A stretch of 64,000 nt of DNA. It comes from Thalassobacterium maritimum (lineage in GTDB: Bacteria; Verrucomicrobiota; Verrucomicrobiia; Opitutales; Coraliomargaritaceae). A program made the translations under genes and the position numbers. Under the pieces are notes generated by a model. It saw only the letters and a program-made list of their open reading frames with translations. It was not told where the DNA came from and did no database searches. This document shows positions 8,236 through 16,813 of the stretch, one piece after another. The stretch's first letter is position 1. Each line of letters opens with the position of its first letter. The DNA is taken from contig NZ_JARXHW010000001.1 in the NCBI RefSeq assembly GCF_031127805.1, positions 124,001 through 188,000 on the forward strand, in the 5' to 3' direction.

Positions 8236-9033
8236 TTAAGCGAGTTTTACCCCAGCAGCTAACAAGTCCGCAAACTGGGGACGCACACGATCCGCCGTTT
8301 CAGAAACTTCCTCATGGCTAAGTTCGGTTTTGGAAATTCCGGCGGCCGCATTAGTGATACACGAAATACCTAAGACCCGCATGCCGAATTTACGCGCAAC
8401 GATCGCCTCGGGCACAGTCGACATGCCGACCGCATCGGCCCCCAGCGCAGCAAAGGCTCGAATTTCAGCCGGAGTCTCAAAGCTTGGGCCCGTTGTGGCC
8501 AAATATACGCCTTCCTTTAGATCCACGTCATGCGCCTGCGCCCAAGCACGGATTTTACTGCGGAGCGCGCCATTGTAGACTTCGCTCATGTCAGGGAAGC
8601 GCACCCCTTCATCGCCCTCCCAGCCAATCAGCGGATTGGTACCGAGGAAATTGATATGATCACTCAGCATCATGAAATCGCCCGGGACATAGTCACGATT
8701 GATGCCACCGGCCGCATTGGTTACGAAGAGCGTGTGCACACCCATGTGGTGCATCAGACGGATCGGCAAAGTGAGTTCGGACATTTGATAGCCCTCGTAA
8801 AAGTGAAAACGCCCTTGCATGCAAATCACCCGCTTGCCCTCCAAAGTGCCGTAAACAAATTGCCCCGCATGGCCCGGGACGGTGGAAACGGGAAAGCCCT
8901 CAATCTCACCATAAGGCAGGCGGCCCACGACCTCTATGCGATCATCCGCAAAGAAGCCGAGGCCAGAGCCTAAAATCAGCCCCAGTTCAGGTTGAAAGTC
9001 AGTCAGTTCATTGGGCAATTGCGGCAGTTTCAT
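8236..9033 (-). CDS. punA: Purine nucleoside phosphorylase (inosine/guanosine type)
   Basis: A 265-residue trimeric-type purine nucleoside phosphorylase, cleaving inosine or guanosine with phosphate to give the free base and ribose 1-phosphate. Visible landmarks: phosphate-binding GLILGSGLG near residue 19, the VPGHAGQFVYG loop, the GRFHFYEGY segment, FVTNAAGGIN, TGPSFETPAEIRA and GMSTVPEAIVARK. This is the low-molecular-mass PNP family rather than hexameric DeoD. It is the first gene of a two-gene unit with upp. No Shine-Dalgarno sequence precedes its ATG. Confidence 0.93.
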   Translation of the reverse strand: MKLPQLPNELTDFQPELGLILGSGLGFFADDRIEVVGRLPYGEIEGFPVSTVPGHAGQFVYGTLEGKRVICMQGRFHFYEGYQMSELTLPIRLMHHMGVHTLFVTNAAGGINRDYVPGDFMMLSDHINFLGTNPLIGWEGDEGVRFPDMSEVYNGALRSKIRAWAQAHDVDLKEGVYLATTGPSFETPAEIRAFAALGADAVGMSTVPEAIVARKFGMRVLGISCITNAAAGISKTELSHEEVSETADRVRPQFADLLAAGVKLA

Positions 9034-9461
9034 AATCGATTTGAAGTACGTAGATCAACAAGCACGACCTCGCATAGCCAAAGCCGCTGCCAAGCAAGCT
9101 GACATGAAATTTGCTCAAAGCAACTTTTGTCTGAGACAAGTCTGACGCAAACGGGGTCTAAAGAACCCCGCCACTATTCAAATCGTAGCCGAGTGCTTTA
9201 GCCTCGGTTCCATCTCGCCGCGCGATTCGGCTCCCACCCGACGCAAACGGGGTCTGAAGAACCCCGCCACTTTTCAAATCGTAGCCGAGTGCTTTAGCCT
9301 CGGTTCCATCTTGCCGCACGATTCGGCTCCCACCCGACGCAAACGGGGTCTAAAGAACCCCGCCACTTTTCAAATCGTAGCCGAGTGCTTTAGCCTCGGT
9401 TCCATCTTGCCGCACGATTCGGCACCCACCCGACGCAAACGGGGTCTAAAGACCCTCGCCA
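9034..9461. other. Intergenic region, mostly tandem repeat
   Basis: This 428-bp gap between punA and fcl holds about 110 bp of unique sequence next to the punA start, where its promoter should lie, followed by a 96-bp tandem repeat array that runs to and slightly into the 3' end of fcl. No gene is supported here. A frame stays open across repeats only because the unit is a multiple of three. Confidence 0.8.
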
Positions 9462-9470
9462 CTATTCGCG
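9144..9470. repeat. 96-bp tandem repeat, three full units plus a partial fourth
   Basis: Units start at 9144, 9240, 9336 and 9432, exactly 96 bp apart, and differ at only a few bases. The last unit stops after about 38 bp. Each unit carries inverted repeats: CGGGGT with ACCCCG, CCGAG with CTCGG, and a GCCG with CGGC pair. The array begins 110 bp from the punA start and its last unit overlaps the fcl stop codon at 9462-9464. There are no unique spacers between units, so it is not a CRISPR array. Confidence 0.93.
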
Positions 9471-10409
9471 TAAGGTTCCATCAGCTTGCTCCTCCAAGAA
9501 GGATCGATACGCCATGGCCACGCCTTGCTCGATATCGATTTCGGGAGACCACCCGGTTGCTTTGATCTTGGAAATATCAGTCAACTTCCGCGGCGTGCCG
9601 TCTGGCTTGCTGGTATCAAAACGGAGCTCGCCTTGGTAGCCCACCACTTGCATGACGAGTCGAGCGAGATCGCCGATCGAAATGTCTGTGCCGCAGCCGA
9701 GATTCACCCAATCAGGTGGGTTCTCCAATTGCAATAAATGCAAAATGCCAGCCGCCGCATCGTCTGCGTGCAAAAACTCACGCAGCGGCGTGCCAGTGCC
9801 CCAGATCGCAACTTCGGGTGCCTCATTCAACTTCGCTTCATGAAAGCGACGTATCAACGCAGGCAATACATGTGAATTTTGCGGATGATAGTTATCTCCT
9901 TGACCGTATAGATTGGTCGGCATTGCGGAGTGGTAGCAGACCCCATACTGGCGACGATAGAACTCACACATTTTTAGGCCTGCAATCTTGGCGATCGCAT
10001 AGGCTTCGTTGGTGGGCTCCAAAGCTGCAGTCAAAAGCGACTCTTCACGAATCGGTTGCTCCGCAAGTTTCGGATAAATACAGGTGCTGCCGAGAAAGAG
10101 CAAACGCTTCACGCCCGCTTGATAGGCGGCATGAATGGTGTTTTGCGCGATCGCCAAGTTCTCATACATAAACTCGGCCGGATAGGTATTATTGGCGTGA
10201 ATGCCTCCCACCCGTGCAGCCGCGATCACGGCAACATCGGGGCGCTCAGCCTCAAAGAAGGCCTGCACCGCCGATTGGTCGAGTAAGTTTAACTCACTGC
10301 GGGTGCGCGTGAGAATCGAGTCGTAACCCGCGCTCTTGAGGGCGCGCACAACCGCGCCGCCCACCATGCCGCGGTGTCCCGCGATGTAGATTTTATCCTG
10401 CTTATCCAT
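9462..10409 (-). CDS. fcl: GDP-L-fucose synthase (GDP-4-keto-6-deoxymannose epimerase/reductase)
   Basis: A 315-residue extended SDR enzyme that epimerises and reduces GDP-4-keto-6-deoxy-D-mannose to GDP-L-fucose with NADPH. Visible: the Rossmann motif GHRGMVGGAV (residues 12-21), the family pattern LLFLGSTCIYP carrying the catalytic Ser, the Tyr-Lys pair in EAYAIAKIAG, and MPTNLYGQGDNYHP. It overlaps the gmd stop by 8 bp, so the two are translationally coupled. Its own stop codon lies inside the last copy of the 96-bp repeat, so the very C-terminus has been built from repeat DNA or the repeat invaded the end of the gene. Confidence 0.95.
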   Translation of the reverse strand: MDKQDKIYIAGHRGMVGGAVVRALKSAGYDSILTRTRSELNLLDQSAVQAFFEAERPDVAVIAAARVGGIHANNTYPAEFMYENLAIAQNTIHAAYQAGVKRLLFLGSTCIYPKLAEQPIREESLLTAALEPTNEAYAIAKIAGLKMCEFYRRQYGVCYHSAMPTNLYGQGDNYHPQNSHVLPALIRRFHEAKLNEAPEVAIWGTGTPLREFLHADDAAAGILHLLQLENPPDWVNLGCGTDISIGDLARLVMQVVGYQGELRFDTSKPDGTPRKLTDISKIKATGWSPEIDIEQGVAMAYRSFLEEQADGTLRE

Positions 10410-11418
10410 TGGTCGCTTGCTTATAGGCGAGCTCTTGCTTGGCCAGCACTAGATCCGAATCAACCATGATTTTTACCAAATCCTTGAATTTGACCTTGGG
10501 CTCCCAACCGAGTTGTTTCTTTGCTTTGGCAGGGTCGCCGATCAAGAGATCCACTTCTGTCGGACGCTCATAGCGCTTGTCATAATCCACATATTTCTCC
10601 CAATCCAAATCGAGTAGATTAAAGGTTTCGATGACAAAATCTTTGACCGAATTGGTCTCGTTGGTCGCCATCACATAATCGTCGCCCTCGTCTTGCTGCA
10701 GCATCAACCACATCGCTTCGACGTATTCCTTGGCATAGCCCCAGTCGCGCTGCGCATCAAGATTGCCGAGGTAGAGTTTGTCCTGCAGCCCCAACTTAAT
10801 ACGGGTGGCCGCACGCGTGATCTTACGCGTGACAAAAGTTTCTCCGCGGCGTGGTGATTCGTGGTTAAACAAAATACCATTGGTCGCATGCATGCCATAG
10901 GACTCACGGTAGTTCACTGTCAGCCAATAGGCATATACTTTGGCGCAACCGTAAGGGGAGCGTGGGTAGAAAGGTGTTTTCTCAGTTTGTGGCACCTGTT
11001 GAACCATACCAAACATTTCCGAGGAGGATGCTTGGTAGAAGCGGCATTTTCCATCGAGACCCACTTCGCGAATCGCCTCCAGCAAACGAAGTGTGCCGAG
11101 ACCGGTGACATCGCCAGTGTATTCCGGAACGTCGAAGGATACGCGCACGTGACTCTGCGCGCCGAGGTGATAGATTTCGTCAGGCTGGATTTGATACAGC
11201 AGCTTCATCAGCATCACACCATCGGCCAAGTCCCCGTAGTGTAGAAACATCTTGGTGCCGTTGATGTGTGGATCCGTATACAAATGGTCGATGCGCTGCG
11301 TATTAAAAGTCGAGCAGCGGCGGATGATGCCGTGCACCTCGTAGCCTTTTTCGAGCAATAGTTCCGCAAGATAAGATCCATCCTGCCCCGTGATTCCTGT
11401 GATGAGTGCTTTTTTCAT
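10402..11418 (-). CDS. gmd: GDP-mannose 4,6-dehydratase
   Basis: A 338-residue SDR enzyme producing GDP-4-keto-6-deoxy-D-mannose, the step before Fcl. It begins MKKALITGITGQDGSYLAE (NADP-binding GxxGxxG region), has LGAQSHVRVSFDVPEYT, the SSSEMFG segment with catalytic Thr/Ser-Glu, the YxxxK motif within SPYGCAKVYAYW, and FNHESPRRGETFVTRKIT. Length is slightly below the usual 345-370. It is the first gene of the gmd-fcl unit and is divergent from the XylR-type regulator at 11500. The product would feed fucose into a surface glycan such as that of the 32968-44107 locus. Confidence 0.96.
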   Translation of the reverse strand: MKKALITGITGQDGSYLAELLLEKGYEVHGIIRRCSTFNTQRIDHLYTDPHINGTKMFLHYGDLADGVMLMKLLYQIQPDEIYHLGAQSHVRVSFDVPEYTGDVTGLGTLRLLEAIREVGLDGKCRFYQASSSEMFGMVQQVPQTEKTPFYPRSPYGCAKVYAYWLTVNYRESYGMHATNGILFNHESPRRGETFVTRKITRAATRIKLGLQDKLYLGNLDAQRDWGYAKEYVEAMWLMLQQDEGDDYVMATNETNSVKDFVIETFNLLDLDWEKYVDYDKRYERPTEVDLLIGDPAKAKKQLGWEPKVKFKDLVKIMVDSDLVLAKQELAYKQATNG

Positions 11419-11463
11419 AATTGCGCCGAATTATAGCAGATTTCCCTGCGCTGTCTTTTCGTA

Positions 11464-11473
11464 TTTACGTAAA
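11464..11473. promoter_or_regulatory. Palindrome in gmd / regulator divergent promoter region
   Basis: TTTACGTAAA is a perfect 10-bp palindrome in the 81-bp region between the divergent starts of gmd (11418) and the XylR-type regulator (11500). The surroundings are very AT-rich (TTATTTATATATATG just downstream). A LacI-like dimer or AraC-type output could bind such a site, making it a candidate operator for the regulator itself or for gmd. This is position and symmetry only. Confidence 0.3.
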
Positions 11474-11499
11474 GTTATTTATATATATGCGTAATATTA

Positions 11500-12627
11500 A
11501 TGAAAATGGATGAAAAAACCGTCGCGATCGCCTTTGATTTAAATTTCCGGCATGCCGCGGAGATTTTCAGTGGAGCCTCGGATTATCTATCGGAGGCGCA
11601 GTTGGACTGGCAATTAATGCCGCTCAACTTCGGCTTTGAGACTCGGCTCATGGAACTGGCGCGCTCGGGCCGGCTAGCAGGCGCACTCGGCACTTTTGTG
11701 AGCGACGGTTGGGTGCAGGGGCTGCTCGATACTGGAGTGCCGGCAATTAACATGTTTAACTTCTCGAAAATAAGCGTGGTGCCCACCGTCAGCCCCGACG
11801 ATCACGCGACGGGCTACGCGGCCGCCGAGCACCTGCGCGCGCAAGGGGCACAGCGCTTCGCCTTCTTCGGTGCAGATGGCGTGCACTACACACGTTTGCG
11901 CGAGGCAGGCTTTCGTGCGGGACTGCGCAGCTACCAATTAGAAAGTAAACTCGAACTGCTACGCCCTGGCCCAAGCCTAGCCGAGCAACTGAAGGGATTG
12001 AAGAATGCCTCCGAGCTAATCGGCATATTCTGTTCCAACGATTTGAGCGCACGCGAACTAATCACACTCGCCCGCCAGCAAGGCATACGTTGTGGCAAAG
12101 ACATATTAGTCGTTGGCGTGGACAACGACCCCTCAGAATCCATCTTTGCTGGCATTGGCATCAGCAGCTTCAAACAAGCCATCCGCGAGACAGGCTACCT
12201 TTCTGCAAAAGCGCTACACGAAACGATCCAGCAAGGCCATCCATCCGTGGACCTGCAATTACAAATGCCGAGTCAACTGATTCCCCGCGAATCCTCACTC
12301 GCCTCCAACCGCGCCCGCATCGGTCAGCAAGCCGCCAATTATATACGGGAAAACCTCGCAAGACCAGAGCTCGACGCCACCTCCTTAGCGCTACACATCG
12401 GCGTATCGCGCCGCTCTCTGGAACTTGCAGTGCACGAGCAATTCAACAGCAGCCCCTACAAAATGCTGGCTCGAGCACGCTTACAATTGGCTCAACATTT
12501 ACTACGCACAAGCCCGCTCCCCATCATGGAAGTCGGCCTGCGCTGCGGCTACCCCAGCGCACACCACTTCTCTGCTTGGTTTAAAAAGCAATGCGGCAGC
12601 GCGCCCAAAGTCTATCGAGAGCGTTAA
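11500..12627 (+). CDS. XylR-type transcriptional regulator (LacI-like sensor + AraC HTH)
   Basis: 375 residues in two parts. Residues about 8-270 resemble the periplasmic-binding-protein-like sugar sensor of LacI-type regulators (DDHATGYAAAEHLRAQGAQRFAFFG, then GIFCSNDLSAREL and VVGVDNDPSE). The C-terminal 105 residues are an AraC-type double helix-turn-helix (SLALHIGVSRRSLE and PIMEVGLRCGYPSAHHFSAWFKK). Such XylR-like proteins control sugar catabolism in many bacteria. The ligand is unknown. Its divergence from gmd suggests, but does not show, control of GDP-fucose synthesis. It is convergent with miaA, with no intergenic space (12627/12628). Confidence 0.9.
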   Translation: MKMDEKTVAIAFDLNFRHAAEIFSGASDYLSEAQLDWQLMPLNFGFETRLMELARSGRLAGALGTFVSDGWVQGLLDTGVPAINMFNFSKISVVPTVSPDDHATGYAAAEHLRAQGAQRFAFFGADGVHYTRLREAGFRAGLRSYQLESKLELLRPGPSLAEQLKGLKNASELIGIFCSNDLSARELITLARQQGIRCGKDILVVGVDNDPSESIFAGIGISSFKQAIRETGYLSAKALHETIQQGHPSVDLQLQMPSQLIPRESSLASNRARIGQQAANYIRENLARPELDATSLALHIGVSRRSLELAVHEQFNSSPYKMLARARLQLAQHLLRTSPLPIMEVGLRCGYPSAHHFSAWFKKQCGSAPKVYRER

Positions 12628-13512
12628 TCAGAACTGAATCGTCTCATCAGGGCTCGGGATCTGGGTGCGAAACCAGGTGCGCTGCTTTTTGACTAGGTGC
12701 AGCGTGTTTTGCACAATGCTTGGTAGCAGCTCCTCTCGTGACAATTGCCCTTCTAGGAAAGCAATAGTTTCTCGATAACCGATCGCAGATGCGGCGCTCG
12801 GGTTTTCCTTAATTCCAAGTGCTAAGAGGCCCTCAACTTCTTCGATCAGTCCCGCGGCCAACATCTGCTGGGCGCGATGCGCCACGCGTTGTTGCAGATT
12901 CTCCTTGTCACGACTGAGTAAGATGTAGTGTTTCGTGCAATCAGCGTAGGGCTCGGGGCGAGCGGCAAACTCCGCTTGTAAAGTCGGTAAATCCTTGCCA
13001 GAGGCGATACAGCGTTCCAGCGCTCGCAAGACGCGACGGGGGTTTTTAATATCCAAATTCCCCAAGCCTTGCGGACTACGCATGCTCAGCTCAGCCAATA
13101 AAGCGGACAAGCCCTCAGCTTCATAGAGCGCAGCAACTTGGGATCGCACCGCATCGCTCACTTTCACAACATCAATCACTGGTGCAAAAAAGCTCTTTAA
13201 ATAAAACCCGCTGCCCCCAGTCACTAAAACGGACCGTCCACGATTCAAAATATCGGCCACCGCAGCCTGCGCATCGCGCACATAAGCCACAATGTCGTAG
13301 GGCACATTGACGAGGTTTAAATCGATCAAATGATGCGGCACTCGCGCCAATTCAGCAGGGCTGGGCTTGGCTGTGCCTATATCCATGCCGCGATAAATCA
13401 AGGAGGCATCGCAAGAGACAATCTCCGCATTATGCGCTTCTGCGTAAGCGAGCGCATATTCCGTTTTGCCCACCGCGGTGGGCCCTGTAATGATGTGTAA
13501 TAATTGTTCCAT
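12628..13512 (-). CDS. miaA: tRNA dimethylallyltransferase
   Basis: A 294-residue MiaA, which adds a dimethylallyl group to A37 of tRNAs reading codons starting with U. The P-loop is ITGPTAVGKTE (residues 9-19), followed by EIVSCDASLIYRGMDIGTAKP, where most family members have DSxQVY, then HHLIDL, VLVTGGSGFYLKS and the late GYRET(I) and TRxxxKKQxTWFR-type region (HLVKKQRTWFR). Length is slightly short but complete. It abuts the XylR-type gene tail to tail and is divergent from the GT4 gene at 13661. Confidence 0.95.
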   Translation of the reverse strand: MEQLLHIITGPTAVGKTEYALAYAEAHNAEIVSCDASLIYRGMDIGTAKPSPAELARVPHHLIDLNLVNVPYDIVAYVRDAQAAVADILNRGRSVLVTGGSGFYLKSFFAPVIDVVKVSDAVRSQVAALYEAEGLSALLAELSMRSPQGLGNLDIKNPRRVLRALERCIASGKDLPTLQAEFAARPEPYADCTKHYILLSRDKENLQQRVAHRAQQMLAAGLIEEVEGLLALGIKENPSAASAIGYRETIAFLEGQLSREELLPSIVQNTLHLVKKQRTWFRTQIPSPDETIQF

Positions 13513-13660
13513 TGCTGTAACGCGCGGTTCTCGGCTTGTCTAATCTACGTCGTTGGCGAACACTTGTACCACAATCCAAGCATGGCAACCATGTAGCACC
13601 TGCAGCGACGCCTCATCTCCCAGCAGTGTGACTACTGCTGACAATTTTACACACAAAACA

Positions 13661-14788
13661 ATGAAAATCTGTATCGTCACCGAAACCTATCCGCCCGAAG
13701 TCAACGGCGTCGCCATGACCTTGCACCGTATCAGCGGCGAACTACGCAGACAAGGCCATAGCGTTAGCATCGTGCGCCCCCGCCAAAGCTCCGAAGCTCA
13801 AAATGCGCAATACCCTGACGAAACGATCGTGACCGGCCTACCGTTGCCTGGCTACGACGGCCTGCGCTTCGGCCTGCCCTGTCGACGCAAGTTACGCACG
13901 CTTTGGGCTCAAGATACGCCCGACATCATCTACGCCGGCACCGAAGGCCCGCTGGGCCAATCCTCGATCAAAGCCGCCGCCGACCTCGGCATTCCGATCG
14001 TATCTGGCTTTCATACCAATTTTCACGAATATATGAAGCACTACAAACTGCCTATTCTGGAAAAGATGGTGCAAGGCTTCCTTAGAAAGACTCATAACAA
14101 AACCCGCCGCACCTTCGCGCCCTCGCAAGATGTCATCGAGCGACTAAAAGGCATGGGCATACAAGGCACCCGCCTGCTCGGCCGCGGAGTGGATACCGCC
14201 CTCTTTGCCCCCGCAAAACGCGACGCCGCCCTGCGCCAACGCTGGGGTGTGGATGACGACGGCATCGTGGCACTCTTCGTCAGTCGCCTGGCCGCCGAGA
14301 AAAACATTCCTCTCGCCGCCAAAGCCTTTCAGCAAATCAAGCAACGCCATCCCGAAGCCGCCTGCGTATTCGTAGGCGACGGCCCCGAGCGCGCAAAACT
14401 GGAAAAGGCACATCCCGACTTCATCTTTGCTGGCATGCAAAAAGGCGAGGACCTCGCCCGCCACTACGCATCTGCCGACCTCTTTGTGTTCCCCAGTGTG
14501 ACCGAGACCTTCGGCAATGTCGTAACCGAGGCGATGGCATCCGGCCTAGTCACCCTCGCCTACGATTACGCCGCCCCCGGCCGTTATATCGAAGACGGCA
14601 ACAACGGCTTCCTCGCCCCCTTCGACGACAACACAGCGTTCCTAAAAGCCACCGACCGCGCACTGGCAGCGCAAAACGATTGGTCCCAAATCCGAGCCGC
14701 AGCACGTAGCACTGCCGAAAGCTTGGGCTGGACCGGCATCGTCAAACAATTCGTGACAGACTTGGAAGAGGCTCAGAGCGAGTCATAG
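13661..14788 (+). CDS. GT4-family glycosyltransferase (GDP-mannose-dependent type)
   Basis: 375 residues from the ATG at 13661, which gives the canonical first strand MKICIVTETYPPEVNGVA; an upstream start at 13553 would add 36 unrelated residues. It is a GT-B fold enzyme: an N-terminal Rossmann half, then ALFVSRLAAEKNI, CVFVGDGPERAKLE and the donor-site segment FVFPSVTETFGNVVTEAMASG with the E-x7-E pattern. Closest in style to MgtA/PimB-like alpha-mannosyltransferases acting on lipid acceptors. The acceptor is unknown. It ends 15 bp from the convergent vWA gene. Confidence 0.88.
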   Translation: MKICIVTETYPPEVNGVAMTLHRISGELRRQGHSVSIVRPRQSSEAQNAQYPDETIVTGLPLPGYDGLRFGLPCRRKLRTLWAQDTPDIIYAGTEGPLGQSSIKAAADLGIPIVSGFHTNFHEYMKHYKLPILEKMVQGFLRKTHNKTRRTFAPSQDVIERLKGMGIQGTRLLGRGVDTALFAPAKRDAALRQRWGVDDDGIVALFVSRLAAEKNIPLAAKAFQQIKQRHPEAACVFVGDGPERAKLEKAHPDFIFAGMQKGEDLARHYASADLFVFPSVTETFGNVVTEAMASGLVTLAYDYAAPGRYIEDGNNGFLAPFDDNTAFLKATDRALAAQNDWSQIRAAARSTAESLGWTGIVKQFVTDLEEAQSES

Positions 14789-14803
14789 CACAGACGCCTC
14801 CAA

Positions 14804-15799
14804 TCACAGCGTGCGAAACTTACCTTTGTAGCGCCGAGTAATTTTTTCCATGTATCCGGCGGCTTCGGCTTCGACCTGAAAGCCGATAAAGTGGATACGG
14901 GGCTCGATGCCATATTCACGAGTGAGATCACGTAGCGTGCGTTCGAGCTCGTCCCATGGAACATCGCCCTGCTTCGGAATGTTACGCTGGAAATCAGCAT
15001 CGGAGACGAGAAAGATCACATCGGGCTCCATTTGAAAGGCCACCATGAAAGCGCCCTGCACACCATCCGCGGCATGGGGCAGCTGAGTCATCAGCGACTG
15101 GGTGCGTACCTTCTCAGTGATCCATGCTTTGGCGGCGCGCTTGTTACGAATGCCGCCGGCGATCATGTAATCGCGAAAGCTGCCAACGCTGCGCGAAAAG
15201 GGCACCATGGCGAATTGGGTATTGGCACTGAGTCCATCGATCAATGAAGAAAGCTCTCGTATAAAGCGCTCGGTGGTCACACCCGCCTTGCTAGCCTTGT
15301 TCCAGACACTGGAACTGTTATCAAAAAGAATCAGAATACGCTGCCCCGCGTCTTCGATCCCGAATAGTGAAGCGGAGGAGCTACCGGTTTGCAGACCTTG
15401 CAAAGCACCCAACACGCCAGACTGCCCGAGCAGCGAGTCAGACTGGAGGGCCGCGGGATTGCGCTCGATCGGGTTAAAGTCGCTTTTTGGCATCTGTGGC
15501 AACGCCGGCATAGAATCAGGCAACAAGGCTTGGGTGCTGATGCGCTCTAGCTGCATGGGCGAGCTGGCTGCGTTTTGAAATTCGGCCAGCGCGACTTTGT
15601 GCTCCAATTCTTTTTGCGGGAGATAAATCTTCTTACGCGCGACGAATTCGGGATCGGACTTAAACTCAGGCACCAGCACCACGACGAATACGGCCAAGAA
15701 GAGCAGCCCCACCTGAATCAAAAGCGCCAATGCCAAGGGCCCGAGCTTGGAGCGTTTCGGTGCAGATTCGGCAGAATTATGCGCAGGAGCGGACGGCAT
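14804..15799 (-). CDS. Membrane-anchored von Willebrand factor A domain protein
   Basis: 331 residues from the ATG at 15799; a longer frame to 16072 runs through a tandem repeat and is rejected. A basic N-terminus is followed by one transmembrane helix (about residues 21-41, LALALLIQVGLLFLAVFVVVLV), a linker, and a vWA domain from about residue 155. The MIDAS metal site is visible as ILFDNSSSV (D-x-S-x-S), and a later Asp in FLVSDADF fits the third ligand loop. This suggests a metal-dependent protein-protein interaction module facing the periplasm. The partner is unknown. It is divergent from a UbiA-like gene. Confidence 0.75.
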   Translation of the reverse strand: MPSAPAHNSAESAPKRSKLGPLALALLIQVGLLFLAVFVVVLVPEFKSDPEFVARKKIYLPQKELEHKVALAEFQNAASSPMQLERISTQALLPDSMPALPQMPKSDFNPIERNPAALQSDSLLGQSGVLGALQGLQTGSSSASLFGIEDAGQRILILFDNSSSVWNKASKAGVTTERFIRELSSLIDGLSANTQFAMVPFSRSVGSFRDYMIAGGIRNKRAAKAWITEKVRTQSLMTQLPHAADGVQGAFMVAFQMEPDVIFLVSDADFQRNIPKQGDVPWDELERTLRDLTREYGIEPRIHFIGFQVEAEAAGYMEKITRRYKGKFRTL

Positions 15800-15848
15800 G
15801 ATGCACCAGTGTGTGCGCTGCTTCACGCATTGCAAATGTTGAATGCCT

Positions 15849-15902
15849 CGCCCCGGTTCAGAGAACCGAGGATACCGCCCCGGTTCAGAGAACCGAGGAT
15901 AC
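15849..15902. repeat. 27-bp direct repeat, two tandem copies
   Basis: Two identical 27-bp units (15849-15875 and 15876-15902) lie in the gap between the divergent vWA and UbiA-like genes. Each unit contains the dyad CGGTTC-AGA-GAACCG. Because 27 is a multiple of three, both strands stay open through it, which creates spurious N-terminal extensions on both flanking genes. Confidence 0.9.
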
Positions 15903-15959
15903 GGGCTCAAAATTCTAGCTATTAGAGAAATGGCAGGCATACTCCCGCGACTCATCCAT

Positions 15960-16748
15960 ATGCGCTCCTCTACTAAAATCTGGCAATGGCCGAATGTGCT
16001 AGCGATCGATGCAGCACTGATTGCTGCGCTGTGGCTACTGGCCTTGGAGCGGGCGCATTCACTGGAAATCACTTGGGTGGCGCATGCGGTGCTGGCCCTC
16101 TCAGTCTGGCTAAGCTACGTGGCCGACCGACTCTACGATGTGCGCTCGCGCGAGCGAGCGGCCCTACTTTCGACGCGACACGACTTCTCGAAGCGCTACG
16201 CGCGACCACTCTGGCGCGTGTGGTTTGTCGCATTGGGAGTCGACCTTTTATTGGCGACTCAATTGAGCCCGCAACAACTAACAAAGGGGGTGCAGCTCTT
16301 GATCATTTGCTTAATCTACACGCTCTTAAACCAGAAACTCTCGCGCCGATTCTTCCCGAAAGAGATCTGCGTGGCATTGATCTACGCAGGCGGCGTGCAA
16401 ATCTTTCTGCCAAACACGGTGTCGACGGACTTTTACCAAGCTTTCGCATTTTTGTGCCTGCTAAACTGTCTCATCATCGGAGCGAAGGAAAAGCACATCG
16501 ATGCGAAGATGCGGGTGCACTCGCTGGCGACCTTGGTCGCAGAGCGTTGGCTGAGCCCACTCGCTTGGACGGGGGCGGCGCTGGTGCTATGGAATCGTGG
16601 CGATCTGTGGCAGGGACTGGCATTGAGCTTTGTGCTGCTGGGTCTGCTGCATCGCTACCGAGCGCACATCACGATCGAGAGCTTCCGAGTGCTGGTGGAT
16701 GCGGCACTTCTCATCGGTGGCGCATTTCACTTGATCCTATTGAGCTAA
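15960..16748 (+). CDS. UbiA-like prenyltransferase superfamily membrane protein
   Basis: 262 residues from the ATG at 15960 (an ATG at 15930 would add 10). It is strongly hydrophobic with about seven to eight predicted membrane segments. The first Asp-rich motif of UbiA enzymes is recognisable as YVADRLYDVR (DRxxD), directly after helix two, but a convincing second Asp motif is not seen (the matching loop reads AKEKHIDAKMRVHS). It could therefore be a divergent prenyltransferase or a non-catalytic relative. No quinone or heme pathway gene adjoins it. The start region lies just downstream of the 27-bp repeat. Confidence 0.6.
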   Translation: MRSSTKIWQWPNVLAIDAALIAALWLLALERAHSLEITWVAHAVLALSVWLSYVADRLYDVRSRERAALLSTRHDFSKRYARPLWRVWFVALGVDLLLATQLSPQQLTKGVQLLIICLIYTLLNQKLSRRFFPKEICVALIYAGGVQIFLPNTVSTDFYQAFAFLCLLNCLIIGAKEKHIDAKMRVHSLATLVAERWLSPLAWTGAALVLWNRGDLWQGLALSFVLLGLLHRYRAHITIESFRVLVDAALLIGGAFHLILLS

Positions 16749-16813
16749 AAGAGGCGGCACCTGCGTTCGCACCGAGCCCGAAGAAGGCCGAATTTACGTG
16801 ATTGGCCCCCTGC

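Noticed and set aside
9144..9470. CRISPR array
   Set aside because: The 96-bp units follow one another directly without distinct spacers, and no cas gene is present.
9311..9565. Open frame through the repeat array into fcl antisense
   Set aside because: The protein just repeats the 96-bp unit, which is a multiple of three, then runs antisense to fcl.
15843..15929. N-terminal extension of the UbiA-like gene to 15843
   Set aside because: The added residues are only the translated 27-bp repeat.
15800..16072. N-terminal extension of the vWA gene to 16072
   Set aside because: It passes through the 27-bp tandem repeats and is antisense to the UbiA-like coding region; the ATG at 15799 is followed by a proper membrane anchor.
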